Assembly (NCBI RefSeq): GCF_030711405.1
Contig: NZ_JAULSI010000007.1
Location: forward strand, 1-64,000
Length of the DNA: 64,000 bases
Direction of reading: 5' to 3'
From: Massilia brevitalea
GTDB lineage: Bacteria; Pseudomonadota; Gammaproteobacteria; Burkholderiales; Burkholderiaceae_D
Shown here: positions 16,496 through 26,324 of the stretch, piece by piece
Layout of the letters: each line of letters starts with the position of its first letter
Position numbering within the stretch: the stretch's first letter is position 1
Notes under the pieces: model-generated
What the model saw: only the letters and a program-made list of their open reading frames with translations
Told to the model about the DNA's origin: nothing
Databases searched by the model: none
Made by a program: the position numbers and the translations under genes

Positions 16496-16721
16496 GGTGG
16501 CAAGCCCCCAGATGGTAAGGATGGCGAATTATAAATAAGGGCCGGGCCGGTGCATATCCTTGTTTTCACGCCGGCCCCGCCTGTCCAGTGTAGCGCATAG
16601 TCCGGATCGGCCATGCATGCGACGATTCCGGCGCACATGCATATCAAAAAAATATTCCCGGAGGCAACACAAGGGATGTGATCTCGCAGACAATATCGGC
16701 TCCTTTCATAGTCTGTTCCCT

Positions 16722-18944
16722 ATGCACGCCCGATTCTCCCCGATTCGCCTGACGCTGCTGGCCGCCGCGCTGGCAACCACCTTCCCGCTGCATGCACAAG
16801 AAGCGCAGGAAACCCGCCAACCCGCAACTGAAACGACGCTCAGGAAGGGCGAAACGGCCCCGGCCGGGCAGGCGATGCAGCGCGTCGAAGTGAAGGGCTC
16901 GGCCCAGGCCTACGATCCGCGCCGCGACGACACCGCCACCAAGATCGTGGTCAACCAGGAAGAGATCGTCAAGTACGGCGACACCAGCGTCACCGACGTC
17001 CTCAAGCGCGTACCCGGTATCACCGTCAACAGCAGCAATGGCCGTGGCGGCGAAATCCGCATGCGCGGCATGGGCGCCGGCTACACGCAGATCCTGATCA
17101 ACGGCGAACGCGCGCCGGCCGGCTTCTCGATCGAGTCGCTGGCGCCCGACGTCATCGAACGCATCGAAGTACTGCGCGCCGCCAGCGCCGAGTTCTCGAC
17201 CCAGTCGGTGGCCGGCACCATCAACATCGTGCTGAAAAAAGCGATCCGCACCGGCCAGCGCGACATCAAGGTCGGCATGCGCCGCACCAGCAGCGGCATG
17301 CGCGGGCCGAACGTGAACCTGCAGCTGTCGGACAAGGTCGGCAAGATGTCGTATTCGATCTCGGGCAGCGGCGCGCGCGAAAGTTTCGAGCGCACCTCCA
17401 CCGTGTTCGAGGATGCCTACAGCAATGCCGGGCTCCAGACCCAGGCGCGCAGCACCACGGGCGTGGAAGACGGCTCCTTCAGCTACTTCAACCTGGCGCC
17501 GCGCCTGAACTGGAACCTCGAGAACGGCGACACGCTCACCTCGCAGACCTTCCTGAATTCGGGCCGCTTCCGGACCCGCACCAACGAGACGGCGAATACC
17601 GCCATCGGTGCGGGAGCGCCGTACCCGGACCTGGCCCTGGCCAACGACAACAAGAACAGCTTCTACCGCACCGAACTGAACTGGGTGCACAAGATGGAAG
17701 CCGGCGCCAGGCTCGACACGAAGCTGGGCGTGCAGGGCGGCGAGAACGACAGCACCTCGCGCCGCCTGACGCCCGCCGGCGCCGCACGCGCGCTCGACAA
17801 CCTGATCGTCTCGGAAGGCGAAGACCGCGGCGTGACCAGCACCGGCAAGTTTTCGAAGACCATCTTCGAAGGCCACGCGCTGGGCATGGGCTGGGACGGC
17901 GGCTACAACACGCGCGAGGACAGCCGCTTCGAGACCGAAGCCGGCCGCGCCGTCTTCCCGGGCCTGCCGGACGGCGAGGAGTTCGAAGCCCAGGTCTCGC
18001 GCCTGGCGCTGTATGCCCAGGACGAGTGGAGCGTCACGCCGCGCCTGTCGGTGTACCTCGGCGCGCGCTGGGAAGGCATCCGCACCCGCACCTCGGGCAA
18101 TACCTTCGACACCGGCCGTTCGCGTTCGAGCGTCTGGAGCCCGGTGCTGCAGACCCTGTGGAAGATCCCGGACACCAAGGGCGACCAGGTGCGCTTTGCC
18201 GTCACCCGCACCTACAAGGCGCCGAACGTCTCGAGTCTGATTCCGCGCCGCCAGACTTCCGTCGACAACCGCTCCACCGATCCCGACTACCAGGGCAACC
18301 CGGACCTGCAGCCGGAACTGGCGCTGGGCGTCGACGCCTCCTACGAGCACTACTGGGCCGAAGGCGCGCTGCTCTCGGCCAGCGCCTCGATCCGCCGTAT
18401 CGACGGCTACACCCGCTCCGTCATCGAGTTCGACGGCGCGCGCTGGGTGGCCATGCCGATGAACGCCGGCCAGGCCGTCTCGAAGAACCTGGAACTCGAA
18501 GCCAAGCTGCCGCTGAAGGCGCTCATCGACGGCGCCCCGGCGGTCGACCTGCGCGCCAGCATCAGCCGCAACTGGTCGGAAGTCGACGGCGTACCCGGCC
18601 CGGGCAACCGTCTCGACGGCCAGACCCCGCTGTCGGCCAACCTCGGCATCGACTACAAGGTCGGCAACGTCAGCACCGGCGCCAGCTTCGCCTACAAGCA
18701 GGGCATGACGGTGCGCGTGTCGGAGCGCCAGACCTCGGTCATGGACACCCGGCGCGACCTGGAAGCCTATGTGCTGTACAAATTCTCGCCCAAGCTGCAG
18801 CTGCGCGTGGCGGGGCAGAACCTGCTCGACGAAGATTTTGTCTCGCGTAGCAGCTACCTGGAGCAGGGGCGCGGGCTGGTGCTACGCAGCGCCAGCTTCC
18901 CGGTGGGCGTGACGCTGCGGGCGACAGTGGAAGCGAAGTTCTAG
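16722..18944 (+). CDS. TonB-dependent outer-membrane receptor
   Basis: A 740-residue outer-membrane receptor. Signal peptide at residues 1-25 (ends PLHAQ), then a TonB-box region and the plug domain at about 65-190 (VTDVLKRVPGITVNS, GEIRMRGMGAGYTQILINGERAP, IERIEVLRAASAEFSTQSVAGTINIVLKK). The rest is the 22-strand barrel, with C-terminal NLLDEDFVSR and a final Phe (EAKF) for BAM recognition. The substrate, a siderophore or other large compound, cannot be told; no transport genes for one are adjacent. The ATG at 16722 gives the signal peptide; a longer open frame upstream does not. Confidence 0.9.
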   Translation: MHARFSPIRLTLLAAALATTFPLHAQEAQETRQPATETTLRKGETAPAGQAMQRVEVKGSAQAYDPRRDDTATKIVVNQEEIVKYGDTSVTDVLKRVPGITVNSSNGRGGEIRMRGMGAGYTQILINGERAPAGFSIESLAPDVIERIEVLRAASAEFSTQSVAGTINIVLKKAIRTGQRDIKVGMRRTSSGMRGPNVNLQLSDKVGKMSYSISGSGARESFERTSTVFEDAYSNAGLQTQARSTTGVEDGSFSYFNLAPRLNWNLENGDTLTSQTFLNSGRFRTRTNETANTAIGAGAPYPDLALANDNKNSFYRTELNWVHKMEAGARLDTKLGVQGGENDSTSRRLTPAGAARALDNLIVSEGEDRGVTSTGKFSKTIFEGHALGMGWDGGYNTREDSRFETEAGRAVFPGLPDGEEFEAQVSRLALYAQDEWSVTPRLSVYLGARWEGIRTRTSGNTFDTGRSRSSVWSPVLQTLWKIPDTKGDQVRFAVTRTYKAPNVSSLIPRRQTSVDNRSTDPDYQGNPDLQPELALGVDASYEHYWAEGALLSASASIRRIDGYTRSVIEFDGARWVAMPMNAGQAVSKNLELEAKLPLKALIDGAPAVDLRASISRNWSEVDGVPGPGNRLDGQTPLSANLGIDYKVGNVSTGASFAYKQGMTVRVSERQTSVMDTRRDLEAYVLYKFSPKLQLRVAGQNLLDEDFVSRSSYLEQGRGLVLRSASFPVGVTLRATVEAKF

Positions 18945-19798
18945 CCCAGCCGCATCGCCGCCGCGCCGCAGGCAATCAACACCGCGCCGGCCAGCCGCGG
19001 CGGCGCCACGCGCTCGCGCAGGACGAATACCGCAATCGCGGTGGCGAACAAAATCGAGGTTTCGCGCAGCGCCGCCACCGCGGCCACCGGCGCCTGCGTC
19101 ATCGCCCACAGCGCCACCCAGTAGGCGCCGACCGATAGCGCTCCGCCGCCGGGCAGGGCCGGATTGCTGCGCACGAAGGGCAGCAGTTCGCGCCGGCGCC
19201 GCACGGCCAGCGCCGCGACGCCGGGCGCGGTGGCGGCGAAGATCCACATCGTGTAGGCAGCCGGCGCGTCCGACAGGCGTACGCCGGCGCCGTCGACCAG
19301 GGTGTAGGCCGCGATGGTGGCGGCCGAGGCCAATGCCAGCAGCGTGGTGCGGCGGCTGGTTGCAGTGTTGGCCCGGGCACGCCCGGTCATCGCCAGCACG
19401 CCGCCGCAGATCAGGCAGATCGACAGCCACTGCATCGCGCCCAGGCGCTCTCCCATGAAGGCCAGGCCGAACGAAGCCACGATCAGCGGCGCGCAGCCGC
19501 GCATCAGCGGGTAGGCCAGGCTGACGTCGCCGTCGCGGTAGGTGGCCATCAGCAGCGCGTAATACAGCACGTGGATCAGGGCCGAGGCGGCAATGCAGGG
19601 CCAGCTGGCGGGCGCCGGTTGCGGGAGCCAGGGCAGGGCCAGCGCGCACAGCAGGCCGGCGCTGACGGCCACCGCCACCGTCGACAGGAAGGCGTCGCCC
19701 TTCGTCTTGAGCATGGCGTTCCAGGCGGCGTGCATCAGCGCCGCGGCCAGTACGGCCATCGCCACCGTGCCGGACATGCCGACTCCTGTGCCGCTCAT
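18941..19798 (-). CDS. EamA/DMT family transporter
   Basis: A 285-residue inner-membrane protein of the drug/metabolite transporter superfamily with ten predicted helices in two EamA halves (AVLAAALMHAAWNAMLK at the first helix, FGLAFMGERLG at the end of the first half, AVFVLRERVAPP at the end of the second). Probably an exporter of unknown substrate. It lies 10 bp behind an MFS exporter gene in the same direction, so the two are likely one transcript. The 3' end overlaps the convergent TonB receptor gene by 4 bp. Confidence 0.87.
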   Translation of the reverse strand: MSGTGVGMSGTVAMAVLAAALMHAAWNAMLKTKGDAFLSTVAVAVSAGLLCALALPWLPQPAPASWPCIAASALIHVLYYALLMATYRDGDVSLAYPLMRGCAPLIVASFGLAFMGERLGAMQWLSICLICGGVLAMTGRARANTATSRRTTLLALASAATIAAYTLVDGAGVRLSDAPAAYTMWIFAATAPGVAALAVRRRRELLPFVRSNPALPGGGALSVGAYWVALWAMTQAPVAAVAALRETSILFATAIAVFVLRERVAPPRLAGAVLIACGAAAMRLG

Positions 19799-19808
19799 GC
19801 CAGGCGTT

Positions 19809-21044
19809 TCATGCCGTCAGGTGCCGCCGGCGGAACCAGCGCAGCGCCACCAGCACCGCGAGCGCCTGCATCGCCGCCGACAGGAAGAAGCTGCTGCCGA
19901 TGCGCCAGTCGTCGGGCGGCAGGTGGCTGACGGCGCCCAGGATCGAGGTGCCGATCAGCGGCGTCACCACCACCGCCAGGCTGCTGATCGACTGCAGGGA
20001 GCCCATGAGTTCCCCCTGCTCGCCGGGCCCGGCGTCGCGCGAGACGATGCCCTGCAGGGCCGGGCCGGCGGCAAAGGCCAGCAGGTTGCAGCAGATGAAG
20101 ACATACATCATCCAGCCCTGGGTCGCGAGGCCATACAGGACGAAGGTGATGGCGCCCGAGGCCAGGCCCATGATCGACAGGCGCACTTCGCCCAGGCGCC
20201 GGATCAGGACCGATACCAGTCCGCCCTGGACCACGGCCGCGGCCAGGCCGACGCAGAACATGGCGATGCCGTTGTCGCGCGGGGTCCAGCCGAAGCGGAA
20301 GGTGGTGTACAGCACCCAGGTGGTCTGGGTCATGATCTGGCCGAAGGTGGTCAGCGCGAAGACGACGACCAGGCCGCGGATGGCGCGCCGCGCCAGCAAC
20401 TTGCGCAGTGCGTAGAAGGGGTTCACCTTTTGCCAGCTGAAGGGTTCGCGCGTTGCCGCAGGCAGCGATTCCGGCACGAAGAACCAGCCGTAGACGAGGT
20501 TCACGCCGGCCAGCACGGCCGCGGCGTAGAAGGGCAGGGCAAGGTCGTATTCGCCCAGCAGCCCGCCCAGCATCGGGCCGCAGATGAAGCCGAGGCCGAA
20601 GGCGGCGCCGATCTTGCCGAAGCTTTTCGCGCGGTTCTCGGGCGTGGAGACGTCGGACGCATACGCCATCGCCACCGACATGCTGGCCGCCGACACGCCG
20701 CCGATGGCGCGCCCGATGAACAGCCAGGCCAGGCTCGGGGCCATGGCGGTGACGAGGAAGTTCAGGCACATGCCGCCCATCGAGTACAGCAGCACCGGGC
20801 GCCGCCCGATGCGGTCGCTGATGGCGCCGAGCATGGGCATGAAGACGAATTGCAGCAGGCCGAAGACGGTGGCCAGGATGCCATACCACAGCGCCTGCTC
20901 GTCGCGGCCCTGCACGAACTGGCCGACCAGCGGCGGCATCACCGGCACGATCAGGCCGATGCCGATCACGTCGATGAAGACGCTGACAAGAACGAAGTTC
21001 AGGTTGCCGGCCTGGGCCCGGTGCGTTGCAGCCTTCTGCAGCAT
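19809..21044 (-). CDS. Tet-type (TCR) MFS efflux transporter
   Basis: A 411-residue 12-helix major facilitator of the TetA/DHA1 group. Diagnostic sequences are the first helix [18 protein letters not shown], the loop 2-3 signature [14 protein letters not shown] and the motif C-like stretch [18 protein letters not shown] in helix 5. It should expel drugs or metabolites with proton antiport. No TetR-type regulator is adjacent, so it is probably chromosomal house stock and not an acquired tetracycline determinant. Confidence 0.9.
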   Translation of the reverse strand: MLQKAATHRAQAGNLNFVLVSVFIDVIGIGLIVPVMPPLVGQFVQGRDEQALWYGILATVFGLLQFVFMPMLGAISDRIGRRPVLLYSMGGMCLNFLVTAMAPSLAWLFIGRAIGGVSAASMSVAMAYASDVSTPENRAKSFGKIGAAFGLGFICGPMLGGLLGEYDLALPFYAAAVLAGVNLVYGWFFVPESLPAATREPFSWQKVNPFYALRKLLARRAIRGLVVVFALTTFGQIMTQTTWVLYTTFRFGWTPRDNGIAMFCVGLAAAVVQGGLVSVLIRRLGEVRLSIMGLASGAITFVLYGLATQGWMMYVFICCNLLAFAAGPALQGIVSRDAGPGEQGELMGSLQSISSLAVVVTPLIGTSILGAVSHLPPDDWRIGSSFFLSAAMQALAVLVALRWFRRRHLTA

Positions 21045-21117
21045 GGGATGGTCCTGCCAAAAAAGAACGATCTTACACCGTTCAGGTTGAGCTGGCAGCG
21101 GCCGGCGGCCTGCGTCC

Positions 21118-23415
21118 TCAGACTTCCCACTGCAGCTTGAAGGTCAGCGCGGTGCTGCGCTCCTCGACCAGCGGCAGCTTGTCGCTTGCCACGCCGAGCG
21201 ACAGCGTGCGGCCGTGCTGCCACTGGTAGCGGTACAGCAGCGAACGGTGTACTTCGCGCGCATTCCACGCCTCGAGCCGGGTCACGCCGTCGTCGCGCCT
21301 TGCGGCCCAGGTGTTCTGGGCCAGCAGGCGCAGCGAGGCGCGCGGACTGAAGTGCAGCATCGCACGCCAGCGCCAGGCGGTGTCGGTAAACGCCGGTGTG
21401 CCGAGGGTGCCGCGTATCCAGGCCCGGTTCAGGTGGTGGTCGAGTTCCAGCGACCAGCCGCGCTTCAGCGGAAAGCGCAGGTCCACGTCGAGGATCGCCT
21501 GCCCGCCCGGGCCCACGCGGTCGGCGTCGGCGTCGAGCCGGCGGCCCAGCGCCAGTTCGGCCGCGATGCGCGCGATCCAGGGCGCCGGCCTGGTCTCGAT
21601 GCCGAGGTTGAGCACGCGCGTGTCGTGCAGGCGCCCGCCGGGACGGGCGCGCTGGCGGTCGAAGCCGAGTTCGGTCCAGAGGCCGGTCTGCAGCGGCGCC
21701 GCCATCCAGACGCCGGGCCGCAGCCTGCGCTCGACGGTCTCGCCGCCGGCCTGGCCGGTGGGCTTGTCGGCCAGGGTGCGCATCTCGTGGAAGCCCAGGT
21801 AGGTTTCGAGTTCATGGAGTTCGAGCGCGCCCAGCGCTTGAGATCCGAGGATGCGGTTCAGCGAGCCGCTGGCGCGCGCGATGCCGGCCTGCGGCACGAA
21901 GCCGTTGTCGTTCGCAAAGCTCGGCGCAATCGCTTCCAGCTCGACCTCGTGCCACCAGCGCTCGGTCTTGTGCAGGTATTTCTTCCACAGGTAGGCGCCG
22001 GAGCGGCGCGGTACCCGGCCGACAACGGCATCCGCGCCGAAGCCGGTACTCGTGCGCGACATCATCGCCACGCTCGACAGCTGGTGCTGCACGCCGTCCT
22101 CGCCTTCGCCGCGCCATTGCGCATCCAGCCCGAGCACGTCGTTGCGGCCGAAGCGGTGGTAGTCGCGCTGCGCGGCAAAGGCGCCCAGCAGCAGGCCTTC
22201 GCCATGCCAGCGTGCGCGTACCAGGCTGGCGACGCTGCGCCCGGCCTGCACCGCTTCCAGCGTTTCGTAGGGGCGCCCGCGCAGCACCAGGCCGCCTGGC
22301 TCGTCGCTCAGGCTCATGGCGGTGGCGTCCATGTTCGATGCGCGCCAGGTCGCGCGCAGGCCGTACTCCGGGTCGTTCACGGTGCGCGAATAAAACGCCG
22401 ACAGGGGCAGGCTGAGTACGTCCGCGCTCTCCAGGAAAAAGCCGCGCTTCTCCGGCAGGCTGAGGGCGATGTTGCCGGCGCCCTGGGCCACCGGTTCGTC
22501 GATCTCGACCAGCGAGAAGTCCGGGTTCAGCGTGGCATTGAAGACCCAGTCGGCACGCGGGCGGGCGTTGATCTCCAGGCCCAGCTGCGTGTCGCGGCCA
22601 CGCACGCGCTGGCCGGGCGCGGCGGTGCGCGCACTGCGCATCGTCAGTTCCGGGCGCCACTCGACGAAGCTGCGGTCGCGCACCGCGGCCACGGTGGCGT
22701 CCATGCCCTCGATCTCCTGCAGGAAGCTGAGGCGGCTCAGGGCGTCGACACGGTAGGGCGCCGATGCCAGCAGGGTGCCGTCGGCATGCGGGATGCTGCG
22801 CTCGACCATCACGCGCCAGTTGCGCCCGCCGGCGTAGGGGAAGCGCAGGTTCGACAGCGGCCAGCGCACTTCCATGCTGTAGCCGTCGGGCAGCAACCGG
22901 ACGGCGGCGTCGATCGGGAAGTCGGGACCGAGGTCGGATTCGTCGTCGTCGGCGCGGTGCATGCCGTCGCTGACCACGCCGGCGATGTTCACGCGCACGA
23001 ACTGGGCGGCGCGGCCATGGCCGGCCGGATCGATCCAGATGCCGATGAAGTCCTGGCCGGCGTCGACCTTGTCGCGCCGCGCCAGGGCGCTGCGCAGACG
23101 TTCGGGCGCCGGGTCCCAGGCGCGGATGGCGAACACCAGGGCGTCGTCGTCGACCACCAGTTGCACCTGCGTTTTCAGCGCCTTGGCAGCGGGCGCGCCG
23201 TCGCGCGGCAGGTGCTTGTGGAAGCCGTCGAATACGGGTGCGCGCTGCCAGGCCGGGTCGTCGAGTACGCCGTCGATGGCGGGGACGTCGGCGCTGGCGA
23301 TGCGCAGCGCGCGCAGGCCGCGCGGTTCGGTCTCGATTGCCAGGGCGGGGTCGGCGGCCAGGACGGCGGCCGCCAGCAGGCTGCGGACGCGGCCGGGGAA
23401 CGAAGAAGTTTTCAT
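21118..23415 (-). CDS. DUF5916 outer-membrane protein with N-terminal CBM9-like domain
   Basis: A 765-residue exported protein. Signal peptide residues 1-26 (LLAAAVLAADPALA). Residues about 40-230 resemble the family-9 carbohydrate-binding module (IDGVLDDPAWQRAPVFDGF, FIGIWIDPAGHGRAAQFVRVN). The remaining 530 residues match the DUF5916 region, which has alternating beta-strands of an outer-membrane barrel and ends in an aromatic/aliphatic strand (ALTFKLQWEV). Substrate and role are not known; such genes often accompany peptidases or TonB receptors, and a receptor lies two genes away. Confidence 0.82.
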   Translation of the reverse strand: MKTSSFPGRVRSLLAAAVLAADPALAIETEPRGLRALRIASADVPAIDGVLDDPAWQRAPVFDGFHKHLPRDGAPAAKALKTQVQLVVDDDALVFAIRAWDPAPERLRSALARRDKVDAGQDFIGIWIDPAGHGRAAQFVRVNIAGVVSDGMHRADDDESDLGPDFPIDAAVRLLPDGYSMEVRWPLSNLRFPYAGGRNWRVMVERSIPHADGTLLASAPYRVDALSRLSFLQEIEGMDATVAAVRDRSFVEWRPELTMRSARTAAPGQRVRGRDTQLGLEINARPRADWVFNATLNPDFSLVEIDEPVAQGAGNIALSLPEKRGFFLESADVLSLPLSAFYSRTVNDPEYGLRATWRASNMDATAMSLSDEPGGLVLRGRPYETLEAVQAGRSVASLVRARWHGEGLLLGAFAAQRDYHRFGRNDVLGLDAQWRGEGEDGVQHQLSSVAMMSRTSTGFGADAVVGRVPRRSGAYLWKKYLHKTERWWHEVELEAIAPSFANDNGFVPQAGIARASGSLNRILGSQALGALELHELETYLGFHEMRTLADKPTGQAGGETVERRLRPGVWMAAPLQTGLWTELGFDRQRARPGGRLHDTRVLNLGIETRPAPWIARIAAELALGRRLDADADRVGPGGQAILDVDLRFPLKRGWSLELDHHLNRAWIRGTLGTPAFTDTAWRWRAMLHFSPRASLRLLAQNTWAARRDDGVTRLEAWNAREVHRSLLYRYQWQHGRTLSLGVASDKLPLVEERSTALTFKLQWEV

Positions 23416-23474
23416 TCAGGCAATTATAACAATGCCATCATGCCCGAGGCTTAAAATGTGACTGCCGGTTTGCT

Positions 23475-24158
23475 TCAGTTGGCGACGGTATTCTCCGCTC
23501 CCAGCCACTCCGCCGCGAACTCCTTGCGAAAGACCAGCAGTTTACCCAGCCGTTCGTTGGCCAGGTCGCGGCCGGCCGCGGTCTGCATCATCTCCGGCAG
23601 TTTGGCCAGCTTCAGCACGATGTGGTCGAGCGTATAGGCGCGGTCGTCGAGCGCGCGGTTTTCCGCCAGCGGGTCGGTAGGGTGGGCCAGGGCGCGCCGC
23701 ATGCGGCCGGCAATGGAAAACATGCGCGCCAGGCCGACGGCGCCGAGCGCGTCGAGCCGGTCGGCGTCCTGCACGATCTGCGCTTCGATGGTGGTCGGGA
23801 CGATCGCCGCCGAAAAGCTGTGCGCCTCGATGGCATGGGCCACGGCGTCGAGCCGGTCGGGCGGGAAGCCGGCTTCCAGCAGCAGGGTGCGCGCCAGCGC
23901 GGCCGAACGGCGCGAGGCCTGGGCGCGCGCGGGATCGTCCTTTTCCAGGTTGACCAGGTCGTGCAGGTAGCTGGCCGCCATCACCACCAGCGCGTCGGCT
24001 TCGAGGTGGTGGCCGAGCAGGGCGTCGGCGCTGCGCCAGACGCGCTCCAGGTGGCTGGCGTCGTGGGCGCCGTCGTCGCCGGCAGCAGCAGCAGCCATGG
24101 CGGCCAGGCGGATGCGCCAGGCGGCGAGATCAGGCTGCGGCGCGGTATGCATGTTCAT
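23475..24158 (-). CDS. HD-domain phosphohydrolase (YedJ-like)
   Basis: A 227-residue cytosolic metal-dependent phosphohydrolase. The HD motif is in SYLHDLVN; the first ligand His is in DASHLERVW, and the distal Asp is in VQDADRLDALGAVGLAR, all as in the YedJ/PF01966 group. It probably hydrolyses a nucleotide or small phosphoester. Its start overlaps the stop of the upstream RNase H gene by 4 bp (ATGA), so the two are coupled. Confidence 0.87.
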   Translation of the reverse strand: MNMHTAPQPDLAAWRIRLAAMAAAAAGDDGAHDASHLERVWRSADALLGHHLEADALVVMAASYLHDLVNLEKDDPARAQASRRSAALARTLLLEAGFPPDRLDAVAHAIEAHSFSAAIVPTTIEAQIVQDADRLDALGAVGLARMFSIAGRMRRALAHPTDPLAENRALDDRAYTLDHIVLKLAKLPEMMQTAAGRDLANERLGKLLVFRKEFAAEWLGAENTVAN

Positions 24159-24880
24159 TCGCTTCCTTCATGGATTGGTTCGATGTCGTCGATTTCCTCG
24201 GCCAGCGCAGCGGTGGCGCGCTGCGACAGCGCATCGGCGTCCCCGTTCTTGTGGCGCGGGATCCAGCGCAGGGTAGTGGCCGGCAGTCGCGCCAGCAGCG
24301 CGTGCACGCGTGCGCGCAAGGGGCGCAGCACGGCGGCGCTGTCGGCAAGGGCGCCGTTCACGTCGTCGATCACCACCCGGCTGTCGCCGTACACGGTGAG
24401 CGGGCCGGCGCCGTGCGCGACGGCGGTTTCCAGCAGCAGGATCAGGGCGCGGTATTCGGCTTCGCTGCTGTTGCCGTAGCCCGCAGCTTGCGACAGCTCG
24501 ACGGCTGCGCCGTTCGGCCCGATCAGGCGCACGCCGATGCCGCAGCGGCCCGGGTTCGGCTTCGCGGAGCCGTCGAACCAGCCGCGCCAGGCGGTGGGGG
24601 CGCCTTCCTGGCGCAGTCGGCGCAGTGCGAGGGCGGCCACGCGCGCCGCTTCCCGGGTCGCGTCGCGGGCGGTGCGGCGCGCCAGGGCGCGTGCCGCCTC
24701 GGCTGCGCGCAGTGCGGCGCGTTCATCGAGCAGGTGGTCGAGGCCGGCGTGGCCCGCGCTCGTCGTGAGCGTGGTGCGCAGGGCGTCTTCGAAGGGGATG
24801 TTGGAGCGCAGGGCCAGTTTGCGGCTGGCGGCAAGTTCGGTCTTGCTGGCCGCGCCTTGAAGGCGGTCGAGGTCGTTCAT
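24155..24880 (-). CDS. RNase H-like protein with N-terminal extension
   Basis: A 241-residue protein. The C-terminal half (about 98-230) is an RNase HI fold with the catalytic carboxylates in WFDGSAKPNPG, SSEAEYRAL and YGDSRVV, and a closing RHKNGDADALS, the arrangement of the RnhA-like, single-domain type with a plant-like motif set. The N-terminal 95 residues are an Ala/Arg-rich helical region of unknown role. It should cleave RNA in RNA-DNA hybrids. Translationally coupled to the HD gene. Confidence 0.87.
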   Translation of the reverse strand: MNDLDRLQGAASKTELAASRKLALRSNIPFEDALRTTLTTSAGHAGLDHLLDERAALRAAEAARALARRTARDATREAARVAALALRRLRQEGAPTAWRGWFDGSAKPNPGRCGIGVRLIGPNGAAVELSQAAGYGNSSEAEYRALILLLETAVAHGAGPLTVYGDSRVVIDDVNGALADSAAVLRPLRARVHALLARLPATTLRWIPRHKNGDADALSQRATAALAEEIDDIEPIHEGSE

Positions 24881-25108
24881 GGCGTGAGCATAACCGCTTT
24901 CGGCGGCGTTGACATGGCATGCAAAGCTTGCCTGGCATAACTAAATCGTTGTTAATGAGATGAACCCATGCGATTGTCCCGTCACGTCGTAGGCGTATCC
25001 AATCTTCCAGGCTAGTCAAGGCCAGGCATCGTTGGGTTGGATGTGGCTTTCCTCGACAAGCACCTGACACGTCAGCGTTCCGGCTGTTCGATAGATCGAA
25101 TGTCGTAC
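24881..25108. other. Intergenic region without recognised gene
   Basis: With the repeat element that follows, this is part of a 374-bp gap between the start of the RNase H gene and the end of the YXWGXW gene. I see no open frame with coding character. The promoter of the RNase H-HD pair should be in 24881-24960, where the sequence is the most AT-rich, but I cannot assign hexamers with confidence. Confidence 0.4.
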
Positions 25109-25167
25109 CGCGTGGGCTCGAGAGCCCACCCTACTGCCGTGGTAGGGTGGGCACTTGTGCCCACGCG
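25109..25167. repeat. Paired palindromic repeat (BIME-like) element 2
   Basis: CGCGTGGGCTC-GA-GAGCCCACC with CTAC (25109-25134), spacer TGCCGT, then GGTAGGGTGGGCAC-TT-GTGCCCACGCG (25141-25167). Order, orientation, loops (GA, TT) and inner arms (CCCACCCTAC / GTAGGGTGGG) are the same as in the element at 15562-15633, while the outer arms differ with compensatory changes that keep the stems paired. Confidence 0.75.
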
Positions 25168-25204
25168 GTCTCATCAAATGATCCTCGGCAAAGCTCGCGA
25201 AAAC

Positions 25205-25230
25205 AAAAAAGCGCCTCTCCCGAGGCGCTT
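25205..25230 (-). terminator. Intrinsic terminator of the YXWGXW-protein gene
   Basis: On the minus strand the stem GCGCCTC / GAGGCGC (loop GGGA) is followed by a run of six T, corresponding to the A-run at 25205-25210. It is 25 bp behind the stop codon of the minus-strand gene. Confidence 0.85.
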
Positions 25231-25254
25231 CTCATTCCACTACCGGCTACCCGC

Positions 25255-25821
25255 TCAACGGCGATACGGATTATCCGGATTCCGATCCCGGCGGTTCCCG
25301 ACCCCATCGCGGTCGCGGTCATGGCGGTTGCTGATGCCATCGTTGTCGCGATCCCGGTCATACCGGTTCGACACGCCATCGCGGTCGTAATCGCGGCGCC
25401 CATCGTTGCGGCCGCCATAATTGCCGCCGCGGTGATCGCGGTCGTTCCAGCCGCGGTCCGGTCCGCGATGGCGGTCCGGCCCGTAGTAACGGTCGTTGTT
25501 CGCATAGTAGCGATCACGCGGCGCCCAGTTCCCCTGGCTCATGTACCAGCGCCCGCCGCGCTGGTGCCACGACGGCGACGCATACACGTAGCCCGGACGC
25601 TCGACCACGTAGCTGCCCGGCACCCAGAAGTGACGGTGGCCGCGCCACTCCCAGTAACCCGGCGCCCAGACGTAGCCATGACGTGCGGCAGGGATGCGTT
25701 CGTAGACAGGCGCCGGCGGCGCGGTGCCGACATAGACTTCCAGGCCCTGCGCCATCGAAGGCAGCGGTGCGTACGCGGCAGCGCCAAGGGCGATCAGGGC
25801 AGCGAGAGTGAGGCGTTTCAT
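25255..25821 (-). CDS. Exported YXWGXW-repeat protein with Asp-rich calcium-binding-like tail
   Basis: A 188-residue secreted or periplasmic protein. Signal peptide 1-24 (ends PSMAQ). The centre carries the YXWGXW-type motif variants GYVWAPGYWEWRGHRHFWVPG. The tail is Arg/Asp-rich, with three repeats of the form DRDxDGxxNRxDRD that resemble thrombospondin type-3 or dockerin-like calcium loops. The role is unknown; such proteins are common in Burkholderiales. The start at 25821 gives the signal peptide. It is followed by a strong terminator. Confidence 0.85.
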   Translation of the reverse strand: MKRLTLAALIALGAAAYAPLPSMAQGLEVYVGTAPPAPVYERIPAARHGYVWAPGYWEWRGHRHFWVPGSYVVERPGYVYASPSWHQRGGRWYMSQGNWAPRDRYYANNDRYYGPDRHRGPDRGWNDRDHRGGNYGGRNDGRRDYDRDGVSNRYDRDRDNDGISNRHDRDRDGVGNRRDRNPDNPYRR

Positions 25822-26084
25822 GTTCGTTCTCCAGTTCCAAAGCGGATGATTCACTATAGCGCTCGCTTTGGCGGAAAGGAGCATTTGAAGCATGTGCTTA
25901 CAAGTGATACAGAACTGCGCGCCGGTGTGACAGGCTGGAAACGAATCGGAGAGAATTCAGGCAGGAGGAGCAGGCGGAGAAGCAGATGTGGCGGGGAAAA
26001 AAGGACAGCGGGGAAGGGTAAACCGCTGCCGGGCATGCCTGGGTCGTCAGTCGCGACCCGGCACTGCCCGGCGCACGCGGGCCA

Positions 26085-26324
26085 TCAAATCACGCTCCCT
26101 GGTGCGCGGCGATCGGCCAGCAGCATTTGCTGTTTCTCGGCGGCGCTCGGGCGCTTGCCTTTCACGACCACGACAGCCATCCTGGTTTCGGTCGCGATGC
26201 TCGAATCCTGGATGACGGCCGGACGCGCATGCGCTTGCGGCACGCCGTCGGCGAAGTAGCTGAACGAGCCGGCGGCGGCGAGGGCAACGACGAAAACAAC
26301 TTCCATGTGCTTGGCGATCTTCAC
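26085..26324 (-). CDS. Small exported hypothetical protein
   Basis: A 79-residue protein starting with GTG at 26324 behind AAGGAGAACACC, the best ribosome site in this stretch. The first 30 residues are a signal or membrane anchor (VVFVVALAAAGSFSYF). The mature part is short and polar, with KGKRPSAAEKQQMLLADRR. Not recognised. It is divergent from the penicillin-binding protein gene at 26541. Confidence 0.7.
   Translation of the reverse strand: MKIAKHMEVVFVVALAAAGSFSYFADGVPQAHARPAVIQDSSIATETRMAVVVVKGKRPSAAEKQQMLLADRRAPGSVI

Noticed and set aside
19809-21044. Acquired tetracycline resistance gene
   Set aside because: The protein is TetA-like in fold, but no tetR, transposon or composition change is seen; general efflux is more likely.
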